DNA from: Plumapathes pennacea
Taxonomy: Eukaryota; Cnidaria; Anthozoa; Antipatharia; Myriopathidae
Assembly (NCBI GenBank): GCA_964036295.1
Contig: OZ038462.1
Coordinates: forward strand, 27,331,759 to 27,395,758
Length of the DNA stretch: 64,000 nt
Direction of reading: 5' to 3'
Under the pieces are notes generated by a model that had not been told where the DNA came from, made no database searches, and saw only the letters and a list, made by a program, of their open reading frames with translations. How positions within the stretch are numbered: the first letter of the stretch is position 1; every line of letters starts with the position of its first letter. A program made the position numbers and the translations under genes. Shown here piece by piece: positions 1 through 10,707 of this stretch.

Positions 1-11
1 GAAAACGGCTC
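1..11. repeat. Right end of a TA-type MITE, cut by the window edge
   Basis: The first 11 bases match the right terminus of the MITE family complete at 1960-2249, and a TA follows. The paralogous sequence at 37635 has the same family end at the same place, just before the acidic-exon block. Confidence 0.6.
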
Positions 12-192
12 TAATACAATAGATGTCTTTTTCTGTTACCCCTTTGTCATCTCACGTGTTCTCTGTCCAAACCAATGCGCTGCTTCTGTGGGCTTAACAA
101 ATTCTAATCAGAATGCTTGTTTTTACTCTTTTTCCTGGTACATTTGTGGCTGTCTTTGCCGTGTTTCTCTTGCTCTGCATTGTACCATACAG

Positions 193-462
193 AATCAAGG
201 AACGCAGGTAGAGGTGGAAGAAGACGACGACAGCAAGTTCCAACACGCTGAAGACGATGAACAAACGGAAGAAGCACAGAAGGATGAAGTGGGAGAAGAT
301 AAACCAAATGTAAAGGAATCTGATAAAGAGGTATCGACCGATAACGGTATCTCTGTAATAAAGGTAACTCCAGAGCTGGTAACCGAGAGCAAATCCGACG
401 TCAGTGATGCTAAATCCAGTACGGAAAATAAAGACCGTCAAACGCAGGCTGATGGCATTTAG
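193..462 (+). CDS. Acidic terminal exon of an unrecognised gene (unit A)
   Basis: An open frame of 89 codons ending in TAG follows a pyrimidine-rich tract and a CAG acceptor at 190-192. The product is very rich in Glu, Asp, Ser and Lys, with no Cys, and looks disordered; I do not recognise the protein. Upstream exons would lie left of the window. A paralogous exon is at 37806-38075 with the same stop. An alternative frame across the same bases reads a hydrophobic stretch (VAVFAVFLLLCIV) followed by basic residues, but it meets a stop at once in this copy. The terminal-exon reading is preferred because both copies keep it open. Confidence 0.45.
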   Translation, partial: NQGTQVEVEEDDDSKFQHAEDDEQTEEAQKDEVGEDKPNVKESDKEVSTDNGISVIKVTPELVTESKSDVSDAKSSTENKDRQTQADGI

Positions 463-808
463 TCCTTCAACCTCTGCCCTCTCACTGTCGAACCAACTTC
501 AGTTCCGCTGCGACCTTTTGTCGCTGTTCAAACTGCCTCAGAGTTAGTCCACTTTTAATATTCTGACGTCATCTTCGGAGAGAGCTGGCTGCCATTCCAA
601 ACTTCGTCAGTCGACGAGCAAGATGCACGGTGGGATGTTTTTTCCATGCTGGTTTTCGCCAGTGCGTTTCAAAGACGGAAAACGTACTTTCGTAAGTCAA
701 GTCGTCGGTAAAACCTGAAGTCAGATTCGATCGGGAGTTGAAGACAGGTTAAAGATTCGAGGTCTGCGGGAAATATAACGGCGTGCAATTATCCTGTGTT
801 TTGTTTAA
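463..808. other. 3' flank of the acidic exon, non-coding
   Basis: No coding or repeat signal is visible. The stretch is nearly identical to 38076-38423 in unit B, so it belongs to the duplicated block and is probably 3' UTR and intergenic DNA. Confidence 0.4.
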
Positions 809-1022
809 CCCTTTCACTCCCAAGCTCAAACTACAAATTCTCCCACCCTTAAAGAACAAAACGAATGAGCGTTAGCAGTAAGAATTGATTGTTCAACCAG
901 CTTTCGTATCAGCAAAATATCAGGTAGCAAAAATTCTCCATACTGTATAATGTATATAAATTATCTGGTGATAGACTAAAGGAGAAAACCAGACTAGTTG
1001 ATTACTCTTGGGAGTGAAAGGC
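809..1022. mobile_element. piggyBac-type MITE, 214 bp, TTAA target duplication
   Basis: Terminal inverted repeats begin CCCTTTCACTCCCAAG on the left and end with the complement on the right. TTAA flanks both sides (805-808 and 1023-1026). TTAA plus a 5' CCC is the hallmark of piggyBac-superfamily elements. There is no coding capacity. Relatives are at 7039-7514, 8123-8330 and 38424-38637. The unit B copy is orthologous, so the insertion predates the duplication. Confidence 0.8.
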
Positions 1023-1365
1023 TTAATTGAGCAGTTTTTAGCCAGACTAAGCAGCCAAGACAGTTTTTTTCTTGACGAATGTTGCTTTTCAAAGTTCGAC
1101 AACCCTTCGTATACAACTTCTTTCGCACAATCCAAAACTTTCGCGTCTTCACCAGGTGATTTGTACATCGAGGCAGTTTGAACAATCCAGGGATGTCAGT
1201 TGCTATTCCCGTCCCTTCTTCGTGATCTGAGACCCACGAGTGATATTCCTATTTCGCTGTTTTTGGAGAGTTTATTTGCAATAATATAAGTGAGACCTCC
1301 GCTCGCTTCTTCTCCAACGCAACTTTCACTGCTGGCGGTGTTTTGCTACAACCTGGACAAACTGT

Positions 1366-1389
1366 AAAAAAAAAAAAAAAAAAAAAAAA
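1366..1389. repeat. Poly-A tract (24 bp)
   Basis: This is an uninterrupted A run, present and longer at the paralogous place in unit B (from 38986). It could be an old poly-A tail or simple slippage. Confidence 0.7.
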
Positions 1390-1959
1390 TCAACGTCATT
1401 TATAATAAAGAGTATTTTCTTTACTTTGTACTTGTCATTTAGCTCATAGTTATGTGGTTGCCAAATACGATTGTACTGATAGTTAAATGTATTTAAAGGG
1501 CCTCTGTAGCTGTTCACATACCACTGCATGCTTATTTTACTGTAACCGAAGGACTTGTAGAAACTTCCAGTGTTGCTCATGAATTCCAAAGAGTCACAGT
1601 CTGGCCGAGCTTACTTCTGTACTGGTGTTTGCTGTCAAATAATAAACCCATTTGATTTGGTATTGTGTGTATTGATTCCTTGATGATATCTAGATGTCTG
1701 CACCCGAACACCACTGCTACCCGCGCTCCCGAACCCGCATCGGAAACCGCACATGTTTTTTCCTCTCATACTTTAGTCATATATTCTTGTCCCATACTCG
1801 AGTCTTGTTCTCCTTCAATACTAGATTCGGATGAAGCATTGAGGGCGTGTCATGCAACATTGCCCAACATGGTGTACAAAGTAACGCAACATGTTGTGCT
1901 CAACACTGTTAGGCGATGTTGTGCCAACACGTTGCGTTCATTTAGTGCACAAGACTTTA

Positions 1960-2249
1960 GAGCCGTTTTCGGATGACTGTCGAAAACCAAAACCAAAGTA
2001 ATCACACAGGCCAATCACAGAAACTGAGAGAAAACCGTTTAGCCAATTGGAAGCCAAAGTAATTAGCGTTTGGTTTTACTTTCCAATCAGCAGTGCGAGT
2101 ACACGCCATCGCTTACGTGAGAAGTGTTTGGTTTTGTTCCTGATTGGCTGAGCATGCTAGCAAACTCGTGTGGACCAATCCGAAAGCGAAGCAAACGCAA
2201 AACCAAAGCAATCACACAATTACTTTGGACAGTCATCCGAAAACCGCTC
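1960..2249. mobile_element. TA-flanked MITE, 290 bp
   Basis: Inverted termini start GAGCCGTTTTCGGATGACTG and end with the near-perfect complement. TA flanks both sides (1958-1959, 2250-2251). The homologous position in unit B, near 39567, lacks the element and reads straight through with a single TA, so the borders are verified by a paralogous empty site. The interior is AT-rich with repeated AACCAAA motifs and no gene. The TA duplication suggests Tc1/mariner-type mobilisation. Other copies are at 35810, 36285 and 37308. Confidence 0.8.
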
Positions 2250-3433
2250 TATACTCTTAGGAATGTTACTTTCCAGAAAGTTTCAAGCGATTTTGAGACT
2301 AAATAACGCATTACGTCGGCCTGTAACAGAAGTTTTACGTTTTCTGCCTTTGCGGGGCCACATAAAAGGCTATCAGTTCACTCTAAGCTTTGGCAATGCA
2401 TTGGACCGTTGGATGTGTAACGAACTAGATGGCTTTCAATTTTATAACTCGGAACTGAGGTATAAGGCTGTTTCTCTATTTTACGTTCAGGAAATGTTGG
2501 ACAAAATTGTTGACACGTGCAGCCCCCTCCACCAATCAATGTAAATCTTCTGATCTTTAAGGCTCGGTTTCCTGTTAGAATCCTTGCAGAACTGACATCC
2601 TAACTTGAGAAACAACGCGTGACGAAGTGCTGCTCGATGTTTTTTGATGTAAAACTTTGAAGCCAGATAATAAAGCGACTCGGTTCGTACGGTCAAAACC
2701 TTGGGCGATAATTTCTCCGTACAGACCTTACGCTCGGTCAATAAGAAGTATATAATAAAGTATGCATACTAGTTCCTAAGTCATTTCACAAGAACTAGGA
2801 ACACCAGGAAAGAGCATTCTCAAATCTCACTACATCACCCAATCTCATACCCAGACCACCTCAGAATTTGGTTGCAAAGTCATCGTTGGGTCAAGTAGTG
2901 CAAACGTAGCTACAAGTAGTGCAAACGTAGCTAGTGAACTGGTGCTTCATCTTGCTATATTCGCTCCCTTATTATGCAGGTACAACTGGGTTCCTGCAAA
3001 CTTTATCGTTCGCGGTGAAAGCTCCGCCATGTCTGCGGACCGTTGGTGTAATTTCGGTCGTTTGCATTGTATTTGAAATAACCAATCAGGAGCATCCAAA
3101 AATCATATCTCTAAAGCTTTTGATTTCGTCTGGTATGCGCGTAAGACACCAGAAGGTCTGCGTATGAGATTGTACATCACTCCGTGCATTCTCTTCATTT
3201 GAGAGAATTTGAGTAAAAGTATCTGGAGATAGTTTGAGAGGCGACCATCAGCATTCAGTCAATCAATCATTGGTATACATTTAATTACTTTCGGATATTA
3301 ATTTCCTTTGACATTTAAATAATTTTCTCTCAAAGGTGGTTACATTCTCTTTTACTTCGAACGACAATGAATCAGAAACTTATACTGGTGTTTCTATTAG
3401 CGACCGTTGCTAAAGTAGTCATGCACTGTCCAC
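2250..3433. other. Duplicated non-coding block upstream of the transposon cluster (unit A)
   Basis: This sequence is shared with 39570-40690, 47989-49160 and 53844-54360 plus 58442-59768. Short open frames on both strands recur in the copies, but their differences are largely non-synonymous and several are broken, so I do not call genes. A 21-bp direct duplication lies at 2892-2933 (see that entry). Confidence 0.5.
2892..2933 (+). repeat. 21-bp tandem duplication shared by units A and D
   Basis: The unit CAAGTAGTGCAAACGTAGCTA occurs twice in tandem. Unit D has the same duplication at 58577-58618, while B and C carry a single altered copy, so it is a marker of copy history. Confidence 0.85.
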
Positions 3434-4199
3434 ATCGCCAGAAATTCCGGACATTTTGCGTCCACGATTGCTTCCGGTCTTTCCCAGCGGCGTGCGGTCT
3501 GAGCATGCGCCATTCACACATTCAACATTGTTACGTACTTTGCCTCAGTGGGGTGGGGGAGGGATGGGTTTCTCCGGTTCAAAAAGAGACTGCTACGTTT
3601 AGGAGACGTGCCGCTGAACGACCTAGTTGAAATTAGCTTTCGTTTGGTACAATTTTCATGCGATTTGGAGCTTCCCAGCCCAAAATATCAACATCCGAAG
3701 TCAGCGTATTTCACGGGAGGTATTCGCCATGGCTGGCTGTGAACTGCAAATTCAAACACAAAAAGTACACATCGAATTTGCTCCAGGGGACTGACTGAGG
3801 CTTCACAGGAGATGTTCAATCCTTCGACAATCAGGTACGGGGTAGACATTTTGCGTTTTACCCAAGGTTCTTGTATTAAATGCAGCTTAAAAAGTGACAG
3901 TAGCCGGTTTTGAGCGTATTCTGCTATCAATCCCTTCTTACGTCGGCCGAAATTTTAAATTCAAAAAAGTACACATCGAATTTTACCGGAGATAAATATT
4001 TTTTGTACTGTTGTGTTTAGGAAGCTTTCCTCTTCCGAATGCTGCCCAGACATTTTTACAAACGTGCTTCAGTTAAGCGAAAAGCACAATTTATTATCAG
4101 ATCCCATACATTTCTTTGTTATTTCTTGAGCGGCTGTCAGCGTGAAACCTGATGCCTCTTCCGAGATGGCGCAACCGGATGTCTGAAATTTCTGGCGAT
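3434..4199. mobile_element. 766-bp inverted-repeat element, copy 1 of 3
   Basis: It begins ATCGCCAGAAATTCCGG and ends with an imperfect complement (AAATTTCTGGCGAT). The same element is at 11994-12780 and 14396-15168. Units B and D lack it here: their sequence runs directly from the left to the right flank. The target duplication is not clean by eye. Short internal frames are not conserved well enough to call a protein. It is probably a non-autonomous DNA transposon of uncertain superfamily. Confidence 0.65.
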
Positions 4200-4218
4200 G
4201 ACGTAGCGGTGGCCCTCG

Positions 4219-4397
4219 CAGGGGCGGATCCAGCATTTTTAGTGGGTAGTTTCCGAAATTGAGCGCCGAAGGCGTGAGTATGCTAGGGGGGTCCGGGGCA
4301 TGCTCCCCCGGAGAAATTTTAAAATCTAGGAGGCCAGAAACGCCATTTCCTGCAATTTTTGACGAAGGGGCGAGAAACAAAAATTGAATGAAAGTGA
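4219..4397. mobile_element. hAT-like terminus fragment
   Basis: It starts CAGGGGCGGATCCAGC, the type of terminus common in hAT (Charlie-like) elements. The segment lies within sequence absent from units B, C and D, where the same place is contiguous. The right end is not defined because it abuts a LINE fragment. The superfamily assignment rests on the terminus alone. Confidence 0.45.
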
Positions 4398-4656
4398 TTT
4401 CGTAAATGCTGCGGTCAGGTATCCTGCATGTTTGATCTTCCGAGACCACATGCTGGATAACCGAGCGCAATCTGTTTGCTAAACTTTTTGTGGCTATCTA
4501 GTCCACATTCAGCAAAGAGATTGGCCGCCAATTTTTCAGCAATTCCGAATTGTCCTTCTTAAACAAAAGTCGGAGAACCGCTCGGCGCTGTGTTACAGAG
4601 AGCTCGCCTTTGTCATAGCTATAATTCAGCGTGTTGACAAGTTCAGACGAGGCTCG
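4398..4656 (-). pseudogene. LINE reverse-transcriptase fragment
   Basis: On the minus strand the reading contains KNWRPISLLNVD, the conserved block near the start of non-LTR reverse transcriptase, followed by ANRLRSVIQHVVSEDQT, another RT landmark. A stop codon interrupts the frame directly after the first block. Only about 85 codons remain. The fragment lies exactly where the MACPF copy A terminal exon ends, so it supplies the last residues of that reading frame. Confidence 0.8.
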
Positions 4657-5148
4657 TCTTTTTTGTGGTGTTCCTTTGATGTCTGGTTGTGGTCGGGAAG
4701 CTTATGGGGTCCCTCGTCGAGCTCCACGGCGTCCCTGTGTGCTTTGTAGGACCAAACTGTCACCCATGGTGAAGCCAAATGCCCGACCTGACACTTACAT
4801 TCACCAATGCTAAATTTGCAGCTTCGGTTGACTCCTTTGTTCTTAGCCTCTCCCTCATTCCTCTTAAACCTGATCTTGCGATCTTCCTTTGTTACTCCAC
4901 GATACATGACCACATCAGTATCCACGCAGCTACTTCCATAGCAATAACAACCTAATCCTTTGAAATGGCAGTCACTGTGTTTTTGACACCCTATCCCCGG
5001 AACTTGACATTCGTAATCTGGCCTTTCGGGCGTTCCAGTCATCACGAACTTACGCAGGATTACGTCACCTTCTTTAAGAGATTCACAGCCGTAACTTAGC
5101 ATCCCTTCATAGAACATTTTTAGGTTGGTGGCCTTGATGTACCTGTCA
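4626..5148 (-). CDS. MACPF copy A, exon 2: cysteine-rich C-terminal exon
   Basis: This is the terminal exon of the gene whose first exon is at 5883-6808. The acceptor is TTTCTTCAG, and one base completes the codon split across the 734-base intron. It encodes about 174 residues. A compact cysteine block (spacing C-x6-C-x5-C-x6-C-x-C-x4-C) could be EGF-like, and further cysteines and a charged tail follow. A MACPF domain followed by a cysteine-rich or EGF-like module is the layout of some sea-anemone pore-forming toxins, so a venom or immune role is inferred, not shown. The last eight or so residues differ from B and C because inserted LINE sequence supplies the end and stop. Confidence 0.75.
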
Positions 5149-5882
5149 CTGAAGAAAAACGGAGAACACGTCGTATTCAGTGAATTTCATAGTTTGTATG
5201 CCGCGTATTTGAGAAAGAATCATTCGCCCACCTGTGGACACTAACTCACAAAGAGAAAAGACAGACAGACAGCTCGACTCGGTGGGCAGACCCAGTCAGA
5301 GTGCCACATTTCTGGTGTTTCCTTGCCATGACTGAGCTGGGCACAAGCCAAAGTTGAGAGGACCACGAACAGCTGTTTTGAAACTCAATCCGAACTCAAT
5401 TTCATTTAGAACTCGAAATATGTTTGGTTCACGCAAAACTTTCATTGAAATATGCGCTTTTCTCCGCCACCTGTAGTATCAAGCTTTCTTCTTAATAGTT
5501 TTAAGTTTTCTCGGCAACAAGATGACATGATTCCGATCACGCGTGTCTGCGGGAAATAGACTGTGAAGATAAAACTAGACGAATTGTACCAACATTTTGT
5601 GGCCCATCAAACTTAGAAGCACGCGTAACTTTGAGAATATTTTAGCTTAGCAATTCCTACCCCAATTTATACATACTGTTTTGGATTCAATGGCATGCAT
5701 GAGAACTGGTCTTGACAAACACTGGCTGTTTTGACATATTCTTGCCTCCTCTGAATTGTGACTTTCTTAGTAAAATTTACTTTCTTAGATAAATTTTTTC
5801 TAACTAAGAAATACCTGAAATCTGGTCGAAAATATAAAAAGCGCCTTTCAGAAAGAGCCGTTAGTTATAGCTGACAACTGAC
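5149..5882 (-). other. Intron of MACPF copy A
   Basis: The donor AAAG|GTCAGT and acceptor TTCTTCAG are canonical. The intron contains a segment near 5250-5460 also present in the introns of B, C and D. On the minus strand that segment holds a roughly 60-codon open frame, which does not keep a consistent splice site in all copies. Confidence 0.6.
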
Positions 5883-6808
5883 CTTTCATCCTCAAACTGT
5901 ACTTTTAGGACGGTGTAGAGTGGCATCCACTCGAATTCAATTGACTCTGCCTCCTTGCCTTTTCCCTCAAGGAGAAACTTGGTTACTTGATCCGGTGTTC
6001 TCGACTGCTTGTTTTGCATTTTGGCTTGCATTTCAGAGCTCGCCCCTCGTACAGTCAGCATGCTGCTTGAAGAGATCCTCGTTGCGGCCTCTATATCCTT
6101 AGAATCAATATTTGCACATGGTCCGGAGATGTCCACGTTTAACTTCATGAAGTCTGGCGAAAATAAATCAATGCATGCCTTGGCTTTAAATGCTTTCGCA
6201 GAAAAGGAACTGGATGAGTGTGCGACCTCCCACTGAACCAAACTTGAACCGTAAACGACGCCGGTGGCAAGATGAGATCCATATTTTTCCGTGAAAACCT
6301 TGTACTTATCCCAAGAAGAGAACAGCTCTGGTCTCGATATGCTGGCCGGAAGCTTGTCAAAATCAGCAAGCATCTGTTTTGACAGTTGCCTGAAGTTAAT
6401 GCAATTCTTCGACAAGCTTGCCCTCTCTTTACGACTTTTCATATCCAAAGAAGAACCGCATGCTGCAGTACTTGTGCTCGTGACTGACAGGTAGTTCATC
6501 GTCCAGCTCAGGGAGAAGGCACTCCCAATGCTAAGTGTACCAAGACCAAGTGACGCTCCTACATTGCTGTAGAACGAGGCGGTGTTCGCGTACGTGTATA
6601 TATATTTTTCCGTTATCTTATTGGGTGTGGTCGTGACGCATTCAGTCTCGGGAAGACTTTCAAAGATGTCAGCACCATTGGCAAACGAGTCCTTGAGGAC
6701 GTTTTTGGTCGGCAGATAAAAACCTTTCCCCAGAGCAGGGTGATTAAGGGTCCCATCCGAATTGCTGAGTAGCAGCGCCATAAGGCAACACCAAAGTAGA
6801 TATTTCAT
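5883..6808 (-). CDS. MACPF copy A, exon 1: signal peptide and MACPF domain
   Basis: The exon has 308 codons plus two bases; the joined product with 4626-5148 is about 482 residues. Residues 1-19 (MKYLLWCCLMALLLSNSDG) are a clear signal peptide, so the protein is secreted. The MACPF signature YGSHLATG lies at about residues 176-183, preceded by the Ser/Gly-rich strand region typical of the fold. MACPF proteins oligomerise on membranes and insert beta-hairpins to form pores; cnidarians use them in defence and, in some cases, nematocyst venom. The start is the only upstream Met and is conserved in all four copies. No lesion is visible. This copy has an extra Cys near residue 117 that B, C and D lack. 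Confidence 0.85.
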
Positions 6809-7038
6809 GATTCAGCGAACTGGAGATTCCTCGGAAAACTAGAAATAGCAATATTTATGTCATTTAATTTAGTTAGTAGCTCATAAACGTCCTATAGTAT
6901 AATAACCCAATTCTTCATGCTTGCGACAGCAGAGATTCTGGTTTAAATTTGCTATTTAAGAAATGAAAACGGCGAAGTACCTCTCGGATCAATAGAGTGG
7001 GAAGCCATTGTGCCCCTTTATTCCGGGTGGTTTGTTAA
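6809..7038 (-). promoter_or_regulatory. Conserved 5' flank of the MACPF gene (candidate promoter)
   Basis: About 230 bases upstream of the start codon are nearly identical in copies A, B, C and D. I cannot place a TATA box or start site with confidence. A CTAG just upstream of the start could be a 3' splice site of a 5' UTR exon. In A the flank is cut off from further upstream sequence by the piggyBac MITE at 7039. Confidence 0.35.
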
Positions 7039-7514
7039 CCCTTTCACTCCCAAGAGTCAACAGCTTCGATTTTCTCTTAAGGCCGATTTTCACTAGTGAA
7101 GTAAGCGGAGACGGAGAAGGAGACGGAGACGTAAGACACTTGCGCGCGTGTGAAAATTAGCGAACGGAGACGGAAGCGGAGAAGGAAGCGGTGAAGGAAG
7201 CAGAACGGAAGGTTTTCTTTTTCTTGCGTCTCCGTCTCCGCTTACTTCGGTTACGTTCACCTCCGTTCGCTAATTTTCACACGCGCAAGTGTCTTACGTC
7301 TCCGTCTCCTTCTCCGTCTCCGCTTACTTCACTAGTGAAAATCGGCCTTTACAGTTTCTCACCAGAAACATATATGATACAGTACGGAGAACTTGGCTTT
7401 TGATAGTTTGCTAAGATGAAAGGTGATTAAACTATCAATTCTTACTACATCACTCATACATTTTCTTCTTAAAAGGTTGAGAGAATCTGCATTTTGAGCT
7501 TGGGAGTAAAAGGG
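7039..7514. mobile_element. piggyBac-type MITE, 476 bp, containing a nested MITE
   Basis: The left end is TTAA|CCCTTTCACTCCCAAG and the right end is the complement followed by TTCA (7515-7518), a TTAA copy with one change. Units B, C and D have an uninterrupted TTAA here (for example 46398-46401), so the insertion is verified by paralogous empty sites. It is split by the element at 7080-7348. Confidence 0.85.
7080..7348. mobile_element. PIF/Harbinger-like MITE nested in a piggyBac MITE, 269 bp
   Basis: Inverted termini are AGGCCGATTTTCACTAGTGA and its complement, continuing as GGAGACGGAGA-rich arms to make a long foldback. TTA flanks both ends (7077-7079, 7349-7351). A 3-bp TTA duplication is typical of PIF/Harbinger. 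It has no coding capacity. Confidence 0.75.
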
Positions 7515-8122
7515 TTCAGGTCTCGATAAAGGTTCGCGCGCCCCTTTCGGGAAAAAATCATTGTAGCGTTACAATTTAACGTACATACATGTACTAGAAA
7601 TACGATAATCGCAGATACCCCCTCACTCCGTCCTGCACTGGCATATATTAGAAGTTTAAATGCAAAAAAATAAACATAGAAGTAATGTGTCTATTTTATA
7701 CGACCTTTGATGTAACCAGCTTGTTGTAGTTGACGGAGCAAGCGTGTTAAAATAACGTTTTACTACTTGTACTATACCAAGTGCTGAACACTTAAAGGAG
7801 AAAAAGAGTGGTCTGAAATAATTATAGTAACGTTGTGTTACTAAGCTCTGACCCAATAAGAAAACAACATATATATCAGCATCAATTTTTTTTATTCTTA
7901 ATCTTATTGTCATCATCATCATACAGCACACTATTCATTGTGTGCCCTTTTCATCATACTTTTGTGTTATATAAGCTTCATCAAGTGCTCCTGCCTGGTA
8001 CGAAAACCCAAAACCTTGTAGGAAAAAGTAGGAACATACTCTCCAACCAAAAGCATGCAGGAGCACAATCCCTTGGAGGATAAGGGAATAATAACTATCA
8101 TGAACTTAATACAGGTAAACAA

Positions 8123-8330
8123 CCCTTTCACTACCAAGCCTAAATGCAGAATCTCTCAGCTTTTTCAAAATACATTATATAACATAAATTATGTAGTGAG
8201 AAGTGACAGTTTAGTCAGCATTCACTTAACCAAAAAGGTACAAAAAGCTATATATTCTCTATACTGTACAAACAGCACACTTTCAACTGAAGGAGAAAAT
8301 TGAATTTGATCACTCTTAGGTGTGAAAGGG
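8123..8330. mobile_element. piggyBac-type MITE, 208 bp, inside Helitron 1
   Basis: The termini CCCTTTCACTACCAAG and CTTAGGTGTGAAAGGG match the family at 809-1022 and 7039-7514, with decay. The flanks are ACAA and TTTAA, so the TTAA duplication is degenerate. Confidence 0.6.
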
Positions 8331-8563
8331 TTTAAAGTTGTTGTTACAACATTGGTTACTGTCTCCCTTGGTGCTGGCCTTACTCACATGTTATTGCCAC
8401 TTATATTACATAACTGTACTGAAGTTTCCTTCATAAAAAGCAAACAACCCCCTAACAAATAAGTAAATAACATAACATTGTGTCAAAAAGGTACACATAG
8501 AAAAAAAAAACTTGGCTCTGAGCATGTCATCAACTTGAGCACAGTACAGTACCATTCCAAATT

Positions 8564-8773
8564 TTAAGAAAACATACACATATACCGAAATGTTTTTGTG
8601 GCGTACTCAACAGAATATACAGGCCAATGTTTTTGAGAACATTTTCCTTTGGCATTCTTGTTGGACCAGACAATCAGGTCATACACATCAGTATTAAGTT
8701 CATTTTTGGCTCCTGACAATCTTACACTTTCATGATGTCTGTGACTTGGTATGTGAGGATCCCTTAACAGCAC
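8564..8773 (-). other. Open frame of about 69 codons inside Helitron 1, function unknown
   Basis: A minus-strand frame with balanced composition (including NTDVYDLIVWSNKNAKGK) lies between a candidate acceptor near 8845 and a possible donor near 8585. It could be an exon of the Helitron or of a captured gene. I do not recognise it. Confidence 0.25.
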
Positions 8774-9692
8774 AGGAGTTGGCTTCTCAGCATGATTCCT
8801 TCACTTTAACATTTCCTTTAGCATGATCTTTGGAGATGAAAACACATGTTCAGGTTTTTGTCTTTGGTACATATTGTTGCAAATTTATTATACAGTACTT
8901 ACCTATAAACAACATAGAAATTGAACTTCCATTTGGACCGAAGTGTAAGTTTAGCCAAGGAACCTCTTTCTTTGCTCCTACAAAAATCAGAAAAGGCACC
9001 AAGTTTTAAGTGGATTAATAAGATAATTCACATGATGTACACAATACAATGCACTTTCATAGCTAACCTGTACTATTCATCCACAATTGACATAAAAGGA
9101 ACAAAGGAACTGGCGCACTGTAAATAAATACTTGTTGTCCTGATAATAGAGGCCAATTCTTTACTCAAAACACTGCTATAAATGTTTCTGGTTATTCCCA
9201 AGCGTAATATCAAGTGTACATGGCATAAAAACAAATGCACATCATCATATGGACAGCTTAAAGAAACTTCACTGCATAGATCATAAATCACTGTAAATTA
9301 ATTAGGCACTGATACTGTAGTAAAAATTGGCAAATATTCTAAAAAACACAAACTACAGCTTTTGCATTATTTAGTAAATCAAAGTACAAACACATGTATA
9401 CAGTATTGTGTTCTCTTCGATCCTTGTGTATGAAAATGCAGCAAATAATAACAAAGCACATCCAGTGGTCTGATAAACATGAGTTCAGATTCAAAACTTT
9501 TTGGAACATTCAGGAACAAAATATCACCATGTATTGTTTGTTCAGCTGTTCTTCTTTGAAAATAAACAATGACAAAGAATGGCCGTGTTGCAACTAATGC
9601 ATAATTTTGCCAATTTGGCCATCAATACACAGAATCAAAAATATAAATACAACAACCATAAAAGCCATACAGAATAGTTTTCAATTCTTACC

Positions 9693-10707
9693 TGCCTCTT
9701 GCTTCCTGATGATAAGAACGGGCAGATCACTCACATTGGCTGGAAGAGTGCTGAGAAATCCCTGAACATCCTGTGGCAAGTTGAGGACATGACCTTTGTA
9801 CCACGCTGGCCGCCGTGTTTCCGGTAAACACACATGATGGGGAAAGCTCTGGCGATAAGCATTTCCTCTTCTTCGGTGAGGACCTGTAGTTCTGCAGGGA
9901 CTGTCCCAGGATCCGTGTCGTTTTCAGCCGAGAACAATCGACACGAGGTCTTTTTGTCGCGTTTGCACCTGGTGCAGGTATAGTTCAGCTCGGGCACACT
10001 TTGGTTGGTGATCGGTCATGTTTCTTTACATACCTTGCAGCGTAAGTGTCGGAGATTTTCCTCAAAGCTGTGAAAGGCAGAGTTCCTCCCGTACCCACTC
10101 TTGTTCGTGTAATGGAGGAGTTTCTGGATTTGCCCACCCACGGTTATGCAAATATTGTTGTTTTTGGCTGCATGCGACGTTCTTCGATACTAAACTGCAG
10201 CACGCTGTTGCCGGCATCGAGTGTTGGCTTCATTTTGAGCTTGAAGCCTGCGGGTACTCCGTTCAGACGATTCATTGCTACGTCGAGGAGGTACTCGCTG
10301 GCGACTGGATTCTCTTTGCGGAGTTGTCTGTGTCAACCGTTTCTCTTTATGACGCTTTTGATCGGCACTCATACGCTGTTGTCTTTGCGGAGTCTTTTCT
10401 TCGGCCCGCTTTTTCTCCTGAAGTTCCCGATTTGCTTTCTAGCGCCGTTATCTTTGCGGAGTTGTCTGCGTTTTCCGCTTCTGTTCATGTCGCTTTCGAT
10501 CGGCATTCATGCGCGGTTTTCTTTGCGGAGTCGTTTCTTCGGCACGATTCTTTTTATGATGCTGTCGATCATAACAGGATTGTCGCCTTTTCTCGAGACG
10601 AATTTGGCGTTGTTCGCTCGTTTCATGATTTCGCCTTGCTCGTGCCTGTTCCCTTCTCATTTGAAGACGAGCTTCGCGAGACTGTTGTGTTTCAAGTTTT
10701 CAGTTAA
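9693..10707 (-). pseudogene. Helitron Rep/helicase N-terminal region, broken
   Basis: The minus strand reads Arg/Gln/Glu-rich repeats (forms of RREQARARR and TTPQR) and then a zinc-ribbon-like CTRCKRDKK and [20 protein letters not shown], a stretch typical of the N-terminal region of animal Helitron PIF1-like proteins. The frame holds stops near 10444 and 10190 and a frameshift after GGQRG near 9810. It ends at a good donor (GGCAG|GTAAGA) near 9692 with no recognisable downstream exon. It would act in rolling-circle transposition, but this copy cannot encode it. Confidence 0.75.

Noticed and set aside
1366..1389. Poly-A tail of a retrotransposed copy
   Set aside because: No target duplication or retrogene sequence is seen upstream; the tract is simply duplicated with unit B.
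2170..2544. Open frame also seen at 47986-48285 and 53841-54140
   Set aside because: Differences between copies are mostly amino-acid changing, it is broken in unit B, and the start lies inside a MITE in unit A.
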